From Pseudomonadota bacterium (GTDB taxonomy: Bacteria > Pseudomonadota > Gammaproteobacteria > SZUA-229), in contig JADFWF010000178.1 in the NCBI GenBank assembly GCA_015222965.1, positions 1 to 11,734 of the forward strand: a stretch of DNA of 11,734 nucleotides, written 5' to 3'. Position 1 is the stretch's first letter; each line of letters starts with the position of its first letter. Both the position numbers and the translations under genes were made by a program. The notes under the pieces are model-generated. The model saw nothing but the letters and a program-made list of their open reading frames with translations. It was not told the DNA's origin and did no database searches. Shown here in pieces: positions 6,316-11,734 of the stretch.

Positions 6316-6354
6316 TAGAGTGCAAAGCATGTTAATTACACAGGCATCATATCA

Positions 6355-7482
6355 ATGATCATAAACCGTCTTCCATACAAGCTGTATAGGTGCTCTGCTA
6401 TCGCCGTTATTTTTTTACTGACTGGCTGCGGTGCGGGCTTCGTTGACTCCGAACAGTCGCTGGGCACGAATGACAGCCGTGCCGTAGTACTAGGTGACGT
6501 CGATGGCGATGAAGACCTGGATATGGTGGTGGCTAATCAGAACCAGGGAAACAAGGTCTACCTCAACGACAGCGCGGGGAATTACAGCGACTCTAATTTG
6601 TCTCTGGGCGTCAACAGCAGTCAGTCTGTCGCCCTGGGTGATATCGATGGCGATGATGACCTGGACATGGTGGTGGCAAATCAAAATCAGGCCAACCTGG
6701 TCTACCTCAATGACAGCACTGGTATTTTCAGCGATTCCGGGCAGTCGCTAGGTGAAAATGACAGTTACGCCATCGCGCTGGGCGATGTCGATAATGACGG
6801 CGATCTGGATATGGTCGTCGCAAATCAGAATCAGGCCAACCTGGTCTATCTCAACGATGGCGCTGGCAGCTTCAGCGATTCAGGTCAGTTACTGGGAGAG
6901 AATGACAGCCGGGCCGTCGCATTAGGTGATCTGGACAGTGACGGCGATCTGGATATGGTGATAGCCAATCAGGGACAGGCCAACCTGATCTATCTCAACG
7001 ATAATACCGGCAACTTTTTCGCCAGTGCTCAGGAACTAGGAGAAAATGATAGCAACGCCGTAGTGCTCGGTGACGTCGACCGCGATGGTGACCTTGATAT
7101 CGTGATAGCTAATGAAAATGAAGGAAACCGGGTCTACATCAACAATAATTTTGAAGGGTTTGGTGGTTTTATCGATTCAGAACAGTCACTGGGCGCGAAT
7201 GATAGTCGATCAATAGCACTGGGCGATGTCGATAACGACGGTGATATGGACATGGTGGTAGCGAATCAAAATCAGGGAAACCGTGTCTATCTCAACGATG
7301 GCGCTGGAAGCTTCAGTGATGACGATCAGTCCCTGGGGGAAAACAGCAGCCAGTCTATCGCTCTGGGCGACCTTAATAGCGACGGCATTTTGAGCATAGT
7401 AGTGGCAAACGCCGGCCAGGGTAACCGAGTCTATAATTATGAAAAAGAAGAAGTTGATATATTAAAATCTTTTGAAAATTAA
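6355..7482 (+). CDS. FG-GAP/VCBS-repeat lipoprotein with a seven-bladed Ca2+-binding propeller
   Basis: The 375-residue protein starts with a lipoprotein signal peptide and the lipobox LTGC (Cys25). Gly at +2 argues against inner-membrane retention, so the outer membrane or cell surface is likely. The rest is seven tandem repeats of 48 residues (one of 51), each with a GD(V/I/L)D-x-D-x-D-L-D calcium loop followed by MVVANQNQ and YLND. The loops begin at Asp48, 96, 144, 192, 240, 291 and 339. Seven repeats make one complete integrin-alpha-like propeller. The last loop is degenerate (GDLNSDGILS), losing two acidic ligands. Such proteins usually act in adhesion or surface recognition; the partner here is unknown. 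The charged tail (about 364-375) follows the last repeat. No strong ribosome binding site is seen. Confidence 0.9.
   Translation: MIINRLPYKLYRCSAIAVIFLLTGCGAGFVDSEQSLGTNDSRAVVLGDVDGDEDLDMVVANQNQGNKVYLNDSAGNYSDSNLSLGVNSSQSVALGDIDGDDDLDMVVANQNQANLVYLNDSTGIFSDSGQSLGENDSYAIALGDVDNDGDLDMVVANQNQANLVYLNDGAGSFSDSGQLLGENDSRAVALGDLDSDGDLDMVIANQGQANLIYLNDNTGNFFASAQELGENDSNAVVLGDVDRDGDLDIVIANENEGNRVYINNNFEGFGGFIDSEQSLGANDSRSIALGDVDNDGDMDMVVANQNQGNRVYLNDGAGSFSDDDQSLGENSSQSIALGDLNSDGILSIVVANAGQGNRVYNYEKEEVDILKSFEN
6439..7443 (+). repeat. Tandem 144-bp coding repeats (seven units)
   Basis: Units begin at codons 29, 77, 125, 173, 221, 272 and 320 of the FG-GAP lipoprotein, so the period is 144 bp with one 153-bp unit. 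Units share long identical stretches around the GGCGATCTGGATATGGT segment, which points to fairly recent duplication or ongoing homogenisation. The last unit is the most diverged. Confidence 0.85.
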
Positions 7483-7578
7483 TTAAAGCCATTAAATAGA
7501 AATGCAGGGATTATTATCTTTTTTTCCCGACACTGTCGGTCTTGACCTCCGCGTCTGATACAGGATTGGCGAGAAAGA

Positions 7579-8247
7579 ATGCAACCTAGAACACTAGCAT
7601 TAATAATAACAATATTGCCATTGCTTGCTTCTAATGCAGTATACCTGCTGAGTGCCTACGAAGGCTTCATCCCCTGGTGCATACCTTATATCGACGGCTG
7701 CACTACTATCAGCCAGGCTGCTCGTAGCGGCAATTCAATATTCATCTATCGCGCGGCCATGATCGCATACGGTGTTTTACTGATATGGTTCTGGATATAT
7801 GCGCAACAATGGTTAAACCATCTCAATAGCCATACTACAAAAATATCTCGCACCATTAAGTGGTTAGGAATAATGGGCGCAATTTCTCTTATTATCTATA
7901 TCGATTTTTTGGGCACTACGGGTGAGGTTAATCGTTTTATGCGGCGATATGGCATCATGATATTTTTCACATTCACACCACTGGCTCAATTATTAATGCT
8001 TAAGCAACACTTTGAAATTTTACAGTCTGCGCCAGGAGGCGCTATAAAGCTCAGGACACTTCAGTATCAGCTTATCGTTTTATTATTAATGCTGGCCATC
8101 GGTTTCATAAGCATCATATTGGATATCACCCAGAGCAAGACGCATATAAGCGAAAATATCGTGGAGTGGAATTTTTCACTGTTATTAAATCTGTATTTTG
8201 CAGCGATGATTTTCATATGGAAGGACTACAGATATTATTTGAAATAA
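7579..8247 (+). CDS. Six-helix integral membrane protein, unknown function
   Basis: This 222-residue protein has six predicted membrane helices at about 6-26, 57-77, 92-111, 124-142, 163-183 and 196-215. The first loop contains IPWCIPYIDGCTTISQAARSGN (31-52) with Cys34 and Cys41, which could form a periplasmic disulfide. This P-x-I-D-G-C-x-x-I-S segment followed by a long helix loosely resembles the Frag1/DRAM/Sfk1 membrane family, but I would not assign it firmly. There are no catalytic motifs. A GAGAAAG ribosome binding site precedes the ATG. It lies 96 bp after the FG-GAP lipoprotein on the same strand, so read-through is possible, but no functional link is evident. Confidence 0.7.
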   Translation: MQPRTLALIITILPLLASNAVYLLSAYEGFIPWCIPYIDGCTTISQAARSGNSIFIYRAAMIAYGVLLIWFWIYAQQWLNHLNSHTTKISRTIKWLGIMGAISLIIYIDFLGTTGEVNRFMRRYGIMIFFTFTPLAQLLMLKQHFEILQSAPGGAIKLRTLQYQLIVLLLMLAIGFISIILDITQSKTHISENIVEWNFSLLLNLYFAAMIFIWKDYRYYLK

Positions 8248-8345
8248 TATATTTCAAAAGAACGGAGTGATTATTATCGAGACTGAGGCCGAGACCGAGA
8301 AAAATTTAATTTCTCCATCGTTTGTCACGCTAATTGTAATTTTTA

Positions 8346-9068
8346 TTATTCATAACACCTGCACCTACCCTTTTCATGACCACAAGGCAATATCATGAAG
8401 TTTGACTGAGCACTGATCGTTTCTTTTAAGGTATCCCAATATTCAAATTTGTCAGTACCAAAAGTAAAACTCAGCATCACTCTCAACTTATCAGTCTCGG
8501 CATAGGGCTGTGTCGCATGCTCAAAACCGTCACCGAAAACTACCGCTTCATTCATTTTATATTCATGAATTTTGACAGATGATAATCCATCCTTATACAT
8601 CAAGTTACCATGTGACTTCTCGAGCTCATATAACGGGGTGATCAGTGTGTAGCCATTCGCACCATCACAAAAATCCTTATGCCATGTCTCTCTGTCCATC
8701 TTCTTGCCGACGACGAAAAAACCACAATATACTTCTATGTGATCTTCAAAATCCACCAGCTCTTTGATGTCATCCATAATATCCAGATCACTCATAAAAG
8801 ATCTAAAAATATTATAGGTATGAGCATTATTATTTGAGACCCACAACAATGGCGCGGTGCCATAGGAAGTAATATGAAACTGCAGGCCCTCAAGTTTCAT
8901 CTGAATATTTATCTGTTCCATACCTGCAAACAAATAGTCGTACCCCTCTCTGTTTAATCTCTCTTTCAAGAAATCATCAAACATCGTCCTTAGAGTATCT
9001 AACAAAGAAGGATCAAAACTTACCGTGTAAGCATTTAAACCAGGCTCGAGCTGTTGGAGTCGTTTCAT
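8346..9068 (-). CDS. 2-oxoglutarate/Fe(II)-dependent oxygenase-like protein with a C-terminal Cys/His cluster
   Basis: From the ATG at 9068 the protein has 240 residues; a TTG at 9083 would add MLLIK. Numbering below is from the TTG. The C-terminal half carries the facial-triad pattern of a double-stranded beta-helix oxygenase: H-x-D in ETWHKDF (His135, Asp137), a distal His in GDGFEHAT (His189), and an Arg 12 residues later in DKLRVMLSF (Arg201) suited to bind 2-oxoglutarate. The spacing and order fit the 2OG-Fe(II) superfamily. The N-terminal 115 residues are alpha/beta and unrecognised. The last 13 residues, with CGHEKGRCRC, contain three Cys and one His and look like a small metal-binding knuckle. 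The substrate is unknown. No ribosome binding site is clear for either start. It is convergent with the membrane protein gene and divergent from the Cys-repeat gene. Confidence 0.7.
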   Translation of the reverse strand: MKRLQQLEPGLNAYTVSFDPSLLDTLRTMFDDFLKERLNREGYDYLFAGMEQINIQMKLEGLQFHITSYGTAPLLWVSNNNAHTYNIFRSFMSDLDIMDDIKELVDFEDHIEVYCGFFVVGKKMDRETWHKDFCDGANGYTLITPLYELEKSHGNLMYKDGLSSVKIHEYKMNEAVVFGDGFEHATQPYAETDKLRVMLSFTFGTDKFEYWDTLKETISAQSNFMILPCGHEKGRCRCYE

Positions 9069-9187
9069 TTTTATGAGCAGCAACTGCTAATCTAACAGCG
9101 TTGTTTATATGGGGACCCAATTTTACAGGAACATTCAAGACCGCAGTGATAAATAATTCTCACTCACCCTCCTTTCCAAACTATAAT

Positions 9188-9216
9188 TTCACCTCCGCCC
9201 CTTTTAAATATATAAT
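9188..9216 (+). promoter_or_regulatory. Candidate sigma-70 promoter for the Cys-repeat protein gene
   Basis: TATAAT at 9211-9216 is a perfect -10. TTCACC at 9188-9193 matches four of six -35 positions with an exact 17-bp spacer. Transcription would start near 9223, giving a leader of about 36 nt with AAGGA before the ATG at 9259. Confidence 0.5.
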
Positions 9217-9258
9217 CGTCAACCACCCTGTCACTCAAGCAATAAAAGGAAACTTTGA

Positions 9259-9717
9259 ATGAATATTATAAGAACAGTATCAGTACTTATTCTGGTAACA
9301 ATGTTTGCATCCGGTTCAGCTATAGCTGAAGGTGTAAAGCTTTCTGAAAAACTGGCTAACAGTGACGTCAGCGTCACTATCGATATGCCAAATTGTAAGG
9401 AAGATGCTGAAATTCTCTGCCCTGGCCTGTCCAAAGACAGCAGAAAATCGATGATGTGCCTGATGGCTTATGAAGACAATCTATCAATAGACTGTAAGAT
9501 CGGGGTCATAGAAGCAGTTCTGATATACGAGATGGGCATGCTTGATATAAATTACTCTATCAATGCCTGTGAAGCAGATGCAGACAAACACTGCCTAAAT
9601 GTAAAACCTGGAGCTGGCCGCATAGTAAGCTGTCTTAGAGAAAATAAAAACAAGATAAGCGAGAGATGCACTTCTGCATTAAAAGAAACAGGAATGTGGA
9701 ACCTGGGCGCTAAATAA
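9259..9717 (+). CDS. Secreted cysteine-rich repeat protein (Golgi apparatus protein 1 / GLG1-type repeats)
   Basis: The 152-residue protein has a signal peptide with predicted cleavage after AIA (residue 23), and AAGGA lies about 8 nt before its ATG. The mature protein carries two repeats with identical cysteine spacing: Cys46, 54, 67, 79 and Cys104, 112, 125, 137 (C-x7-C-x12-C-x11-C in both). Each contains an acidic C-x-x-D/A-x-x-x-x-C opening, an M/V-x-C-L helix and an S-x-x-C end. This matches the Cys-rich GLG1 repeat (PF00839). The even number of cysteines suggests four disulfides in the periplasm or outside the cell. The bacterial role of these repeats is not established to my knowledge. 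A strong terminator follows 27 bp after the stop. Confidence 0.8.
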   Translation: MNIIRTVSVLILVTMFASGSAIAEGVKLSEKLANSDVSVTIDMPNCKEDAEILCPGLSKDSRKSMMCLMAYEDNLSIDCKIGVIEAVLIYEMGMLDINYSINACEADADKHCLNVKPGAGRIVSCLRENKNKISERCTSALKETGMWNLGAK

Positions 9718-9743
9718 GACCTGTTAAGCATTTTTAGAACTAA

Positions 9744-9788
9744 AAAAGCTGGCAGAGGGATTAATAAATAATCTCTCTGCCAGCTTTT
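9744..9788. terminator. Bidirectional intrinsic terminator between convergent genes
   Basis: Arms 9744-9763 and 9769-9788 pair at 19 of 20 positions around an ATAAA loop, with a GCTGGCAGAG core flanked by A and T runs on the two sides. It can end both the Cys-repeat gene (+) and the small lipoprotein gene (-, stop at 9794). The core GGCAGAGGGATT recurs at 10630-10641 on the minus strand. Confidence 0.85.
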
Positions 9789-9793
9789 AACAC

Positions 9794-10024
9794 TTAAAAG
9801 GGCTCAATACACTTATAAGTGGCCGTACCATCTGAACCATTAGAAACAAGAAAAGCCTGCTTGCTGTAGTTGACACATACTTCATCAGCAATCCTGTCTG
9901 CATCCCCTTCTGTATGTTTGCTTACATTAGCAATAACCACCTTTTCAGGACTGGCATTAACCAATCTTGCACCACACCCCGTTAAAATGAGCGGTATTAA
10001 AATAAGTAATAATATATTTTTCAT
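9794..10024 (-). CDS. Small lipoprotein, unknown function
   Basis: This 76-residue protein has a textbook lipoprotein signal: MKN, a hydrophobic run at 4-14 and the lipobox LTGC with Cys17. Gly at +2 argues against retention in the inner membrane. The mature part is about 60 residues, with KVVIANVSKHT, an acidic DADRIADEVC helix, and a C-terminal strand pair ending TATYKCIEPF. Cys50 and Cys72 could form a disulfide. The layout of a short strand, a helix with Cys and a strand with Cys is common among small envelope lipoproteins of gammaproteobacteria, but I cannot assign a named family. The rhodanese gene lies 36 bp upstream on the same strand, so the two may be co-transcribed. Confidence 0.75.
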   Translation of the reverse strand: MKNILLLILIPLILTGCGARLVNASPEKVVIANVSKHTEGDADRIADEVCVNYSKQAFLVSNGSDGTATYKCIEPF

Positions 10025-10060
10025 AAGTAAGTTTAACGGGACCTTTTAATTATTATTGTA

Positions 10061-10537
10061 TTATCCCTGTCTACTAGTCGGATTACGCTGTTCAGGGAGA
10101 ATTTTATTTGCGAAATAATGATCAGCATCATCAATATCAACAGGTTTCTCTTCGATATCTACTAGTGGCAATTCATAGTCACTCCAACCACGCAGACCGG
10201 TCTTAAGAGATATGACCTTCTCATATCCCATCTGTTGTAAAGTATAGGCCGCCAGTGTCGTACGATTTCCTGACCGACAAACCAGCACAACCGGCCTATC
10301 CCGGGCTGTTACCAGATCTGGTTCGGTTTCCTCGAAGTCCCATTCACTGGCATTTTCGAGGATGCCTCGAGGCACATTCAACGAATCCGGAATATGCATG
10401 GTGTCGTATTCATGCGTTTCCCGAATATCAACAATAAGTGTTTCTGGATTTGATTCGAGATACTCTTCCACATTCCAGGGCATCATCTCCGTGATTTTCG
10501 GGGCGATTTCAGCAGCAATTTGAGCAAATGTTTTCAT
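10061..10537 (-). CDS. Rhodanese-like sulfurtransferase
   Basis: This 158-residue single-domain protein has the complete rhodanese signature. TLIVDIRETHEYDTMHIPDSLNVPRG (33-58) includes the conserved Asp37 and Arg39. The active-site loop is CRSGNRT, with Cys87 as the persulfide-carrying residue, followed by a helix and the closing GLRGW (114-118). Catalytic Cys and the Arg/Asn of the loop are present, so it should be active in sulfane-sulfur transfer. The acceptor is unknown. It has about 20 extra N-terminal residues and a 40-residue acidic C-terminal tail compared with a minimal domain. There is no signal peptide, so it is cytoplasmic. Immediately upstream lies a direct repeat of ATCTCAA (10574-10580 and 10591-10597). 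The small lipoprotein follows by 36 bp. Confidence 0.92.
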   Translation of the reverse strand: MKTFAQIAAEIAPKITEMMPWNVEEYLESNPETLIVDIRETHEYDTMHIPDSLNVPRGILENASEWDFEETEPDLVTARDRPVVLVCRSGNRTTLAAYTLQQMGYEKVISLKTGLRGWSDYELPLVDIEEKPVDIDDADHYFANKILPEQRNPTSRQG

Positions 10538-10573
10538 TGATAGTCAGATAGGTAACGAAACTGAAATGAGGTT

Positions 10574-10597
10574 ATCTCAAACCACATATAATCTCAA
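10574..10597. promoter_or_regulatory. Direct repeat ATCTCAA x2, 17 bp apart, upstream of the rhodanese gene
   Basis: ATCTCAA occurs at 10574-10580 and 10591-10597, and the distance is close to two helical turns. The element lies 37-60 bp upstream of the rhodanese ATG, where promoter or operator sites are expected. The same heptamer occurs at 5972-5978 near the propeller start. Chance is possible for a 7-mer. Confidence 0.25.
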
Positions 10598-10608
10598 TCT
10601 TGATTTGG

Positions 10609-10642
10609 AAAAAAGTGGGCAATGAAATCAATCCCTCTGCCC
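10609..10642 (-). terminator. Candidate terminator / REP-like half element after the small membrane protein gene
   Basis: Read on the minus strand, GGGCA at 10642-10638 pairs with TGCCC at 10621-10617, followed after two bases by six T. The stem is only five pairs with a 16-nt loop, so termination is uncertain. The segment also contains GGCAGAGGGATT (10641-10630), identical to the arm of the hairpin at 9744-9788. Confidence 0.35.
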
Positions 10643-10660
10643 CCCTTTAATTTTCTTTAA

Positions 10661-11005
10661 TTAAGACTCATCAGACGCTTGCCCTTCACACTTATTCGAT
10701 GAGATTTTTTTTGGCCACATCAACTGGCGGAGATGACGCCGACGAAGAACATTAGAAAAACCCCCATGCAAGGCCGAGAACAGCAAGGCTGTTATGACAG
10801 AGAGAACGATATAATGCGCTTTCCAGAGAAAAACAAATGAAGCGCGAAAAAAACCGGCTGACAGCATATCAAACGCCAGCTGAAAATTTTCCAGCAAAGT
10901 ATCCAGCTCTTCAGGCACGACAACGCCAAGTGACGCCGGATGCTTATCTATAAAAAACCAGAGAACCCAACCAGTCACAAATATAATGACCGAGAAATTA
11001 AACAT
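10661..11005 (-). CDS. Small membrane protein, unknown function
   Basis: I do not recognise this 114-residue protein. A hydrophobic helix at about 3-19 is followed by a soluble stretch (20-52) with an acidic PEELDTLLEN segment. A second helix follows at about 56-80, containing WKAHYIVLSVITALLFSALH with His64 and His80. The tail is strongly basic (LRRRHLRQLMWPKK), so by the positive-inside rule the C-terminus is cytoplasmic. An in-frame TAG lies two codons before the ATG, which rules out an upstream extension there. No ribosome binding site is visible. It lies between the cytochrome b gene (184 bp upstream) and the rhodanese gene on the same strand. A role alongside the cytochrome b is conceivable from position and the helix histidines, but that is a guess. 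Confidence 0.55.
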   Translation of the reverse strand: MFNFSVIIFVTGWVLWFFIDKHPASLGVVVPEELDTLLENFQLAFDMLSAGFFRASFVFLWKAHYIVLSVITALLFSALHGGFSNVLRRRHLRQLMWPKKISSNKCEGQASDES

Positions 11006-11166
11006 AAACGACTAACACACTAAAATACTAATAATTGTAACGACACATATACCCTGTTATTCATGAAGCTTAACAGCTTCAAAAACGTCCGATCTGACAC
11101 CCTACACTTCTGATCTTGAAGGGGGCGAAGAGATTAAATTTTAACTACAATGATTAACGATAAACG

Positions 11167-11184
11167 GGATACGCAGGATACGCA
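11167..11184. repeat. Perfect tandem 9-mer GGATACGCA x2
   Basis: GGATACGCA occurs twice in immediate succession, 5 bp beyond the stop of the cytochrome b gene. It is probably a small replication-slippage duplication; no function is implied. Confidence 0.5.
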
Positions 11185-11189
11185 ACGAC

Positions 11190-11734
11190 TCACTCAATAT
11201 GTCCCGGCTCATCCTTTTCCAGATAATCCTCTTCCGCCTCACTCAACTCGACCTCATCAAAACCGTTAATCATCGGCATCAAATGCTCTATAAACGAGGT
11301 ACCGGTAGTGATGAGATAGACATGAATAATCACAAAAGCCGCGATAGCAAAAGCAAACACTGTATGTATTACAGCAACCCACATCAGCGCATCACCGGAT
11401 GCCGCACCGCCCCAGAAAGAATACAGCAGGTAAAGAATACCGCTGATCCAGATCGCGGGGAATAAAAAAAGCTTGAGAGCCAGGTAAGATATCGCCTGCA
11501 GTGGGTTGTGTTTGCGCCAGTATGCTTTGCGGTATGGGTGGCGCTCACCTTTGAATATACCAAAAGCATAAAATTTCGCCACCTTCAGCAATCCATTAGT
11601 CGTGGGGACATAATGCCTCCATGTACCGGTAGTAAAATGCCAGAAGATAGCGAACACCCATAACAATAGAAGTGCCAGCGCACTGCCGGTGTGCCAGTTA
11701 ACTGCTGTCTTAAACGACATCAGATCATGAAAAC
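11190..11734 (-). CDS. Membrane cytochrome b subunit (b561 / PhsC-like), 5' end cut by window edge
   Basis: From the ATG at 11720 there are 176 residues, but the frame stays open through the right edge (adding FHDL). The first helix typical of this family is missing, so the start is most likely outside the window. Visible helices are at about 14-30, 77-99 and 113-138 (numbered from that ATG). The sequence GERHPYRKAYWRKHNPLQAISYLALK (58-83) is typical of the di-heme b-type cytochromes that serve thiosulfate-reductase-like and other quinone-linked periplasmic oxidoreductases. His119 and His133 in the last helix, 14 residues apart, are the expected axial ligands of two hemes. His10 and His28 in the first visible helix are further candidates. 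The acidic C-terminal tail is cytoplasmic. The catalytic partner would lie upstream, outside the window. Confidence 0.85.
   Translation of the reverse strand, partial: FHDLMSFKTAVNWHTGSALALLLLWVFAIFWHFTTGTWRHYVPTTNGLLKVAKFYAFGIFKGERHPYRKAYWRKHNPLQAISYLALKLFLFPAIWISGILYLLYSFWGGAASGDALMWVAVIHTVFAFAIAAFVIIHVYLITTGTSFIEHLMPMINGFDEVELSEAEEDYLEKDEPGHIE

Larger units (their letters stand above)
5944..6354. other. Divergent intergenic region between the propeller gene and the FG-GAP lipoprotein gene
   Basis: These 411 bp contain no credible coding frame. They carry the second copy of the shared 20-bp element (6089-6108), a perfect TGTGTG-TTAT-CACACA inverted repeat (6171-6186) and a candidate promoter before the FG-GAP gene (6287-6315). 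The GTG start at 5943 has a GAGGA ribosome binding site at its edge. Confidence 0.55.

Noticed and set aside
6494-6751. Second reading frame inside the FG-GAP gene (Trp/Thr/Met-rich)
   Set aside because: Its open length comes from the 144-bp repeat period; the translation is low complexity and the main frame is clearly the lipoprotein.
8265-8320. Purine-rich CGAGAC direct repeats and GAGAAA/TTTCTC between convergent genes
   Set aside because: The stem is six weak pairs without a proper T run, so a terminator call is not supported; the repeats are short enough to be chance.
9069-9083. TTG start for the oxygenase-like protein five codons upstream
   Set aside because: No ribosome binding site supports it; the ATG at 9068 is the simpler choice, though neither start has a clear Shine-Dalgarno, so it is kept only as an alternative.
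1-11734. Search for tRNA, rRNA, CRISPR, insertion sequence ends, toxin-antitoxin or defence modules
   Set aside because: I saw no clover-leaf consensus, spaced direct repeats, transposase motifs, or paired small toxin/antitoxin genes anywhere in the window.

Overview
The window is a moderately AT-rich stretch of chromosome carrying 15 genes or gene parts. It most likely comes from a gammaproteobacterium. The best taxonomic anchor is an Escherichia coli-type TrmH. Lipobox lipoproteins, a PhsC-like membrane cytochrome b and a Golgi-apparatus-protein-1-type cysteine repeat protein fit a free-living aquatic, respiring Gram-negative. I see no rRNA, tRNA, CRISPR array, transposase or phage gene, and genus cannot be read from this sequence.

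Layout, left to right. Bases 1-171 hold the C-terminal end of a + strand protein, possibly anti-sigma-like. Converging on it are a lipoprotein alpha/beta hydrolase (280-1320, minus) and a small unknown protein (1383-1652, minus). A long divergent intergenic region (1653-2193) follows, then a soluble Cache/PDC sensor-like protein (2194-3144) that ends at a long palindrome. Next come a methionine-rich membrane-anchored protein (3254-3766) and trmH (3843-4556). Convergent with trmH is an exported beta-propeller protein with about one histidine per blade (4618-5943, minus). A second long divergent region (5944-6354) leads into a seven-repeat FG-GAP/VCBS lipoprotein (6355-7482) and a six-helix membrane protein (7579-8247). 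A 2-oxoglutarate/Fe(II) oxygenase-like protein with a C-terminal Cys/His cluster (8346-9068, minus) faces the latter. Then come a secreted eight-cysteine protein (9259-9717, +), a strong bidirectional terminator hairpin, and a minus-strand run: small lipoprotein (9794-10024), rhodanese (10061-10537), small membrane protein (10661-11005), and a cytochrome b cut by the right window edge (11190-11734).

The genes do not form one obvious pathway. Many products are envelope or exported proteins: three lipoproteins, two with cleavable signal peptides, four membrane proteins. Two weak themes are possible. One is metal (perhaps copper) handling, from the Met-rich protein and the His-lined propeller. 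The other is sulfur redox, from the rhodanese and the PhsC-type cytochrome b. Both are inference. The two long divergent intergenic regions share a near-identical 20-bp element. Several intergenic hairpins share a GGCAGAGGGATT-like core reminiscent of REP-type extragenic palindromes. I did not find a clear new defence or biosynthetic system. The best candidates for something undescribed are the histidine-per-blade propeller, the Met-repeat membrane protein and the oxygenase with its Cys tail.
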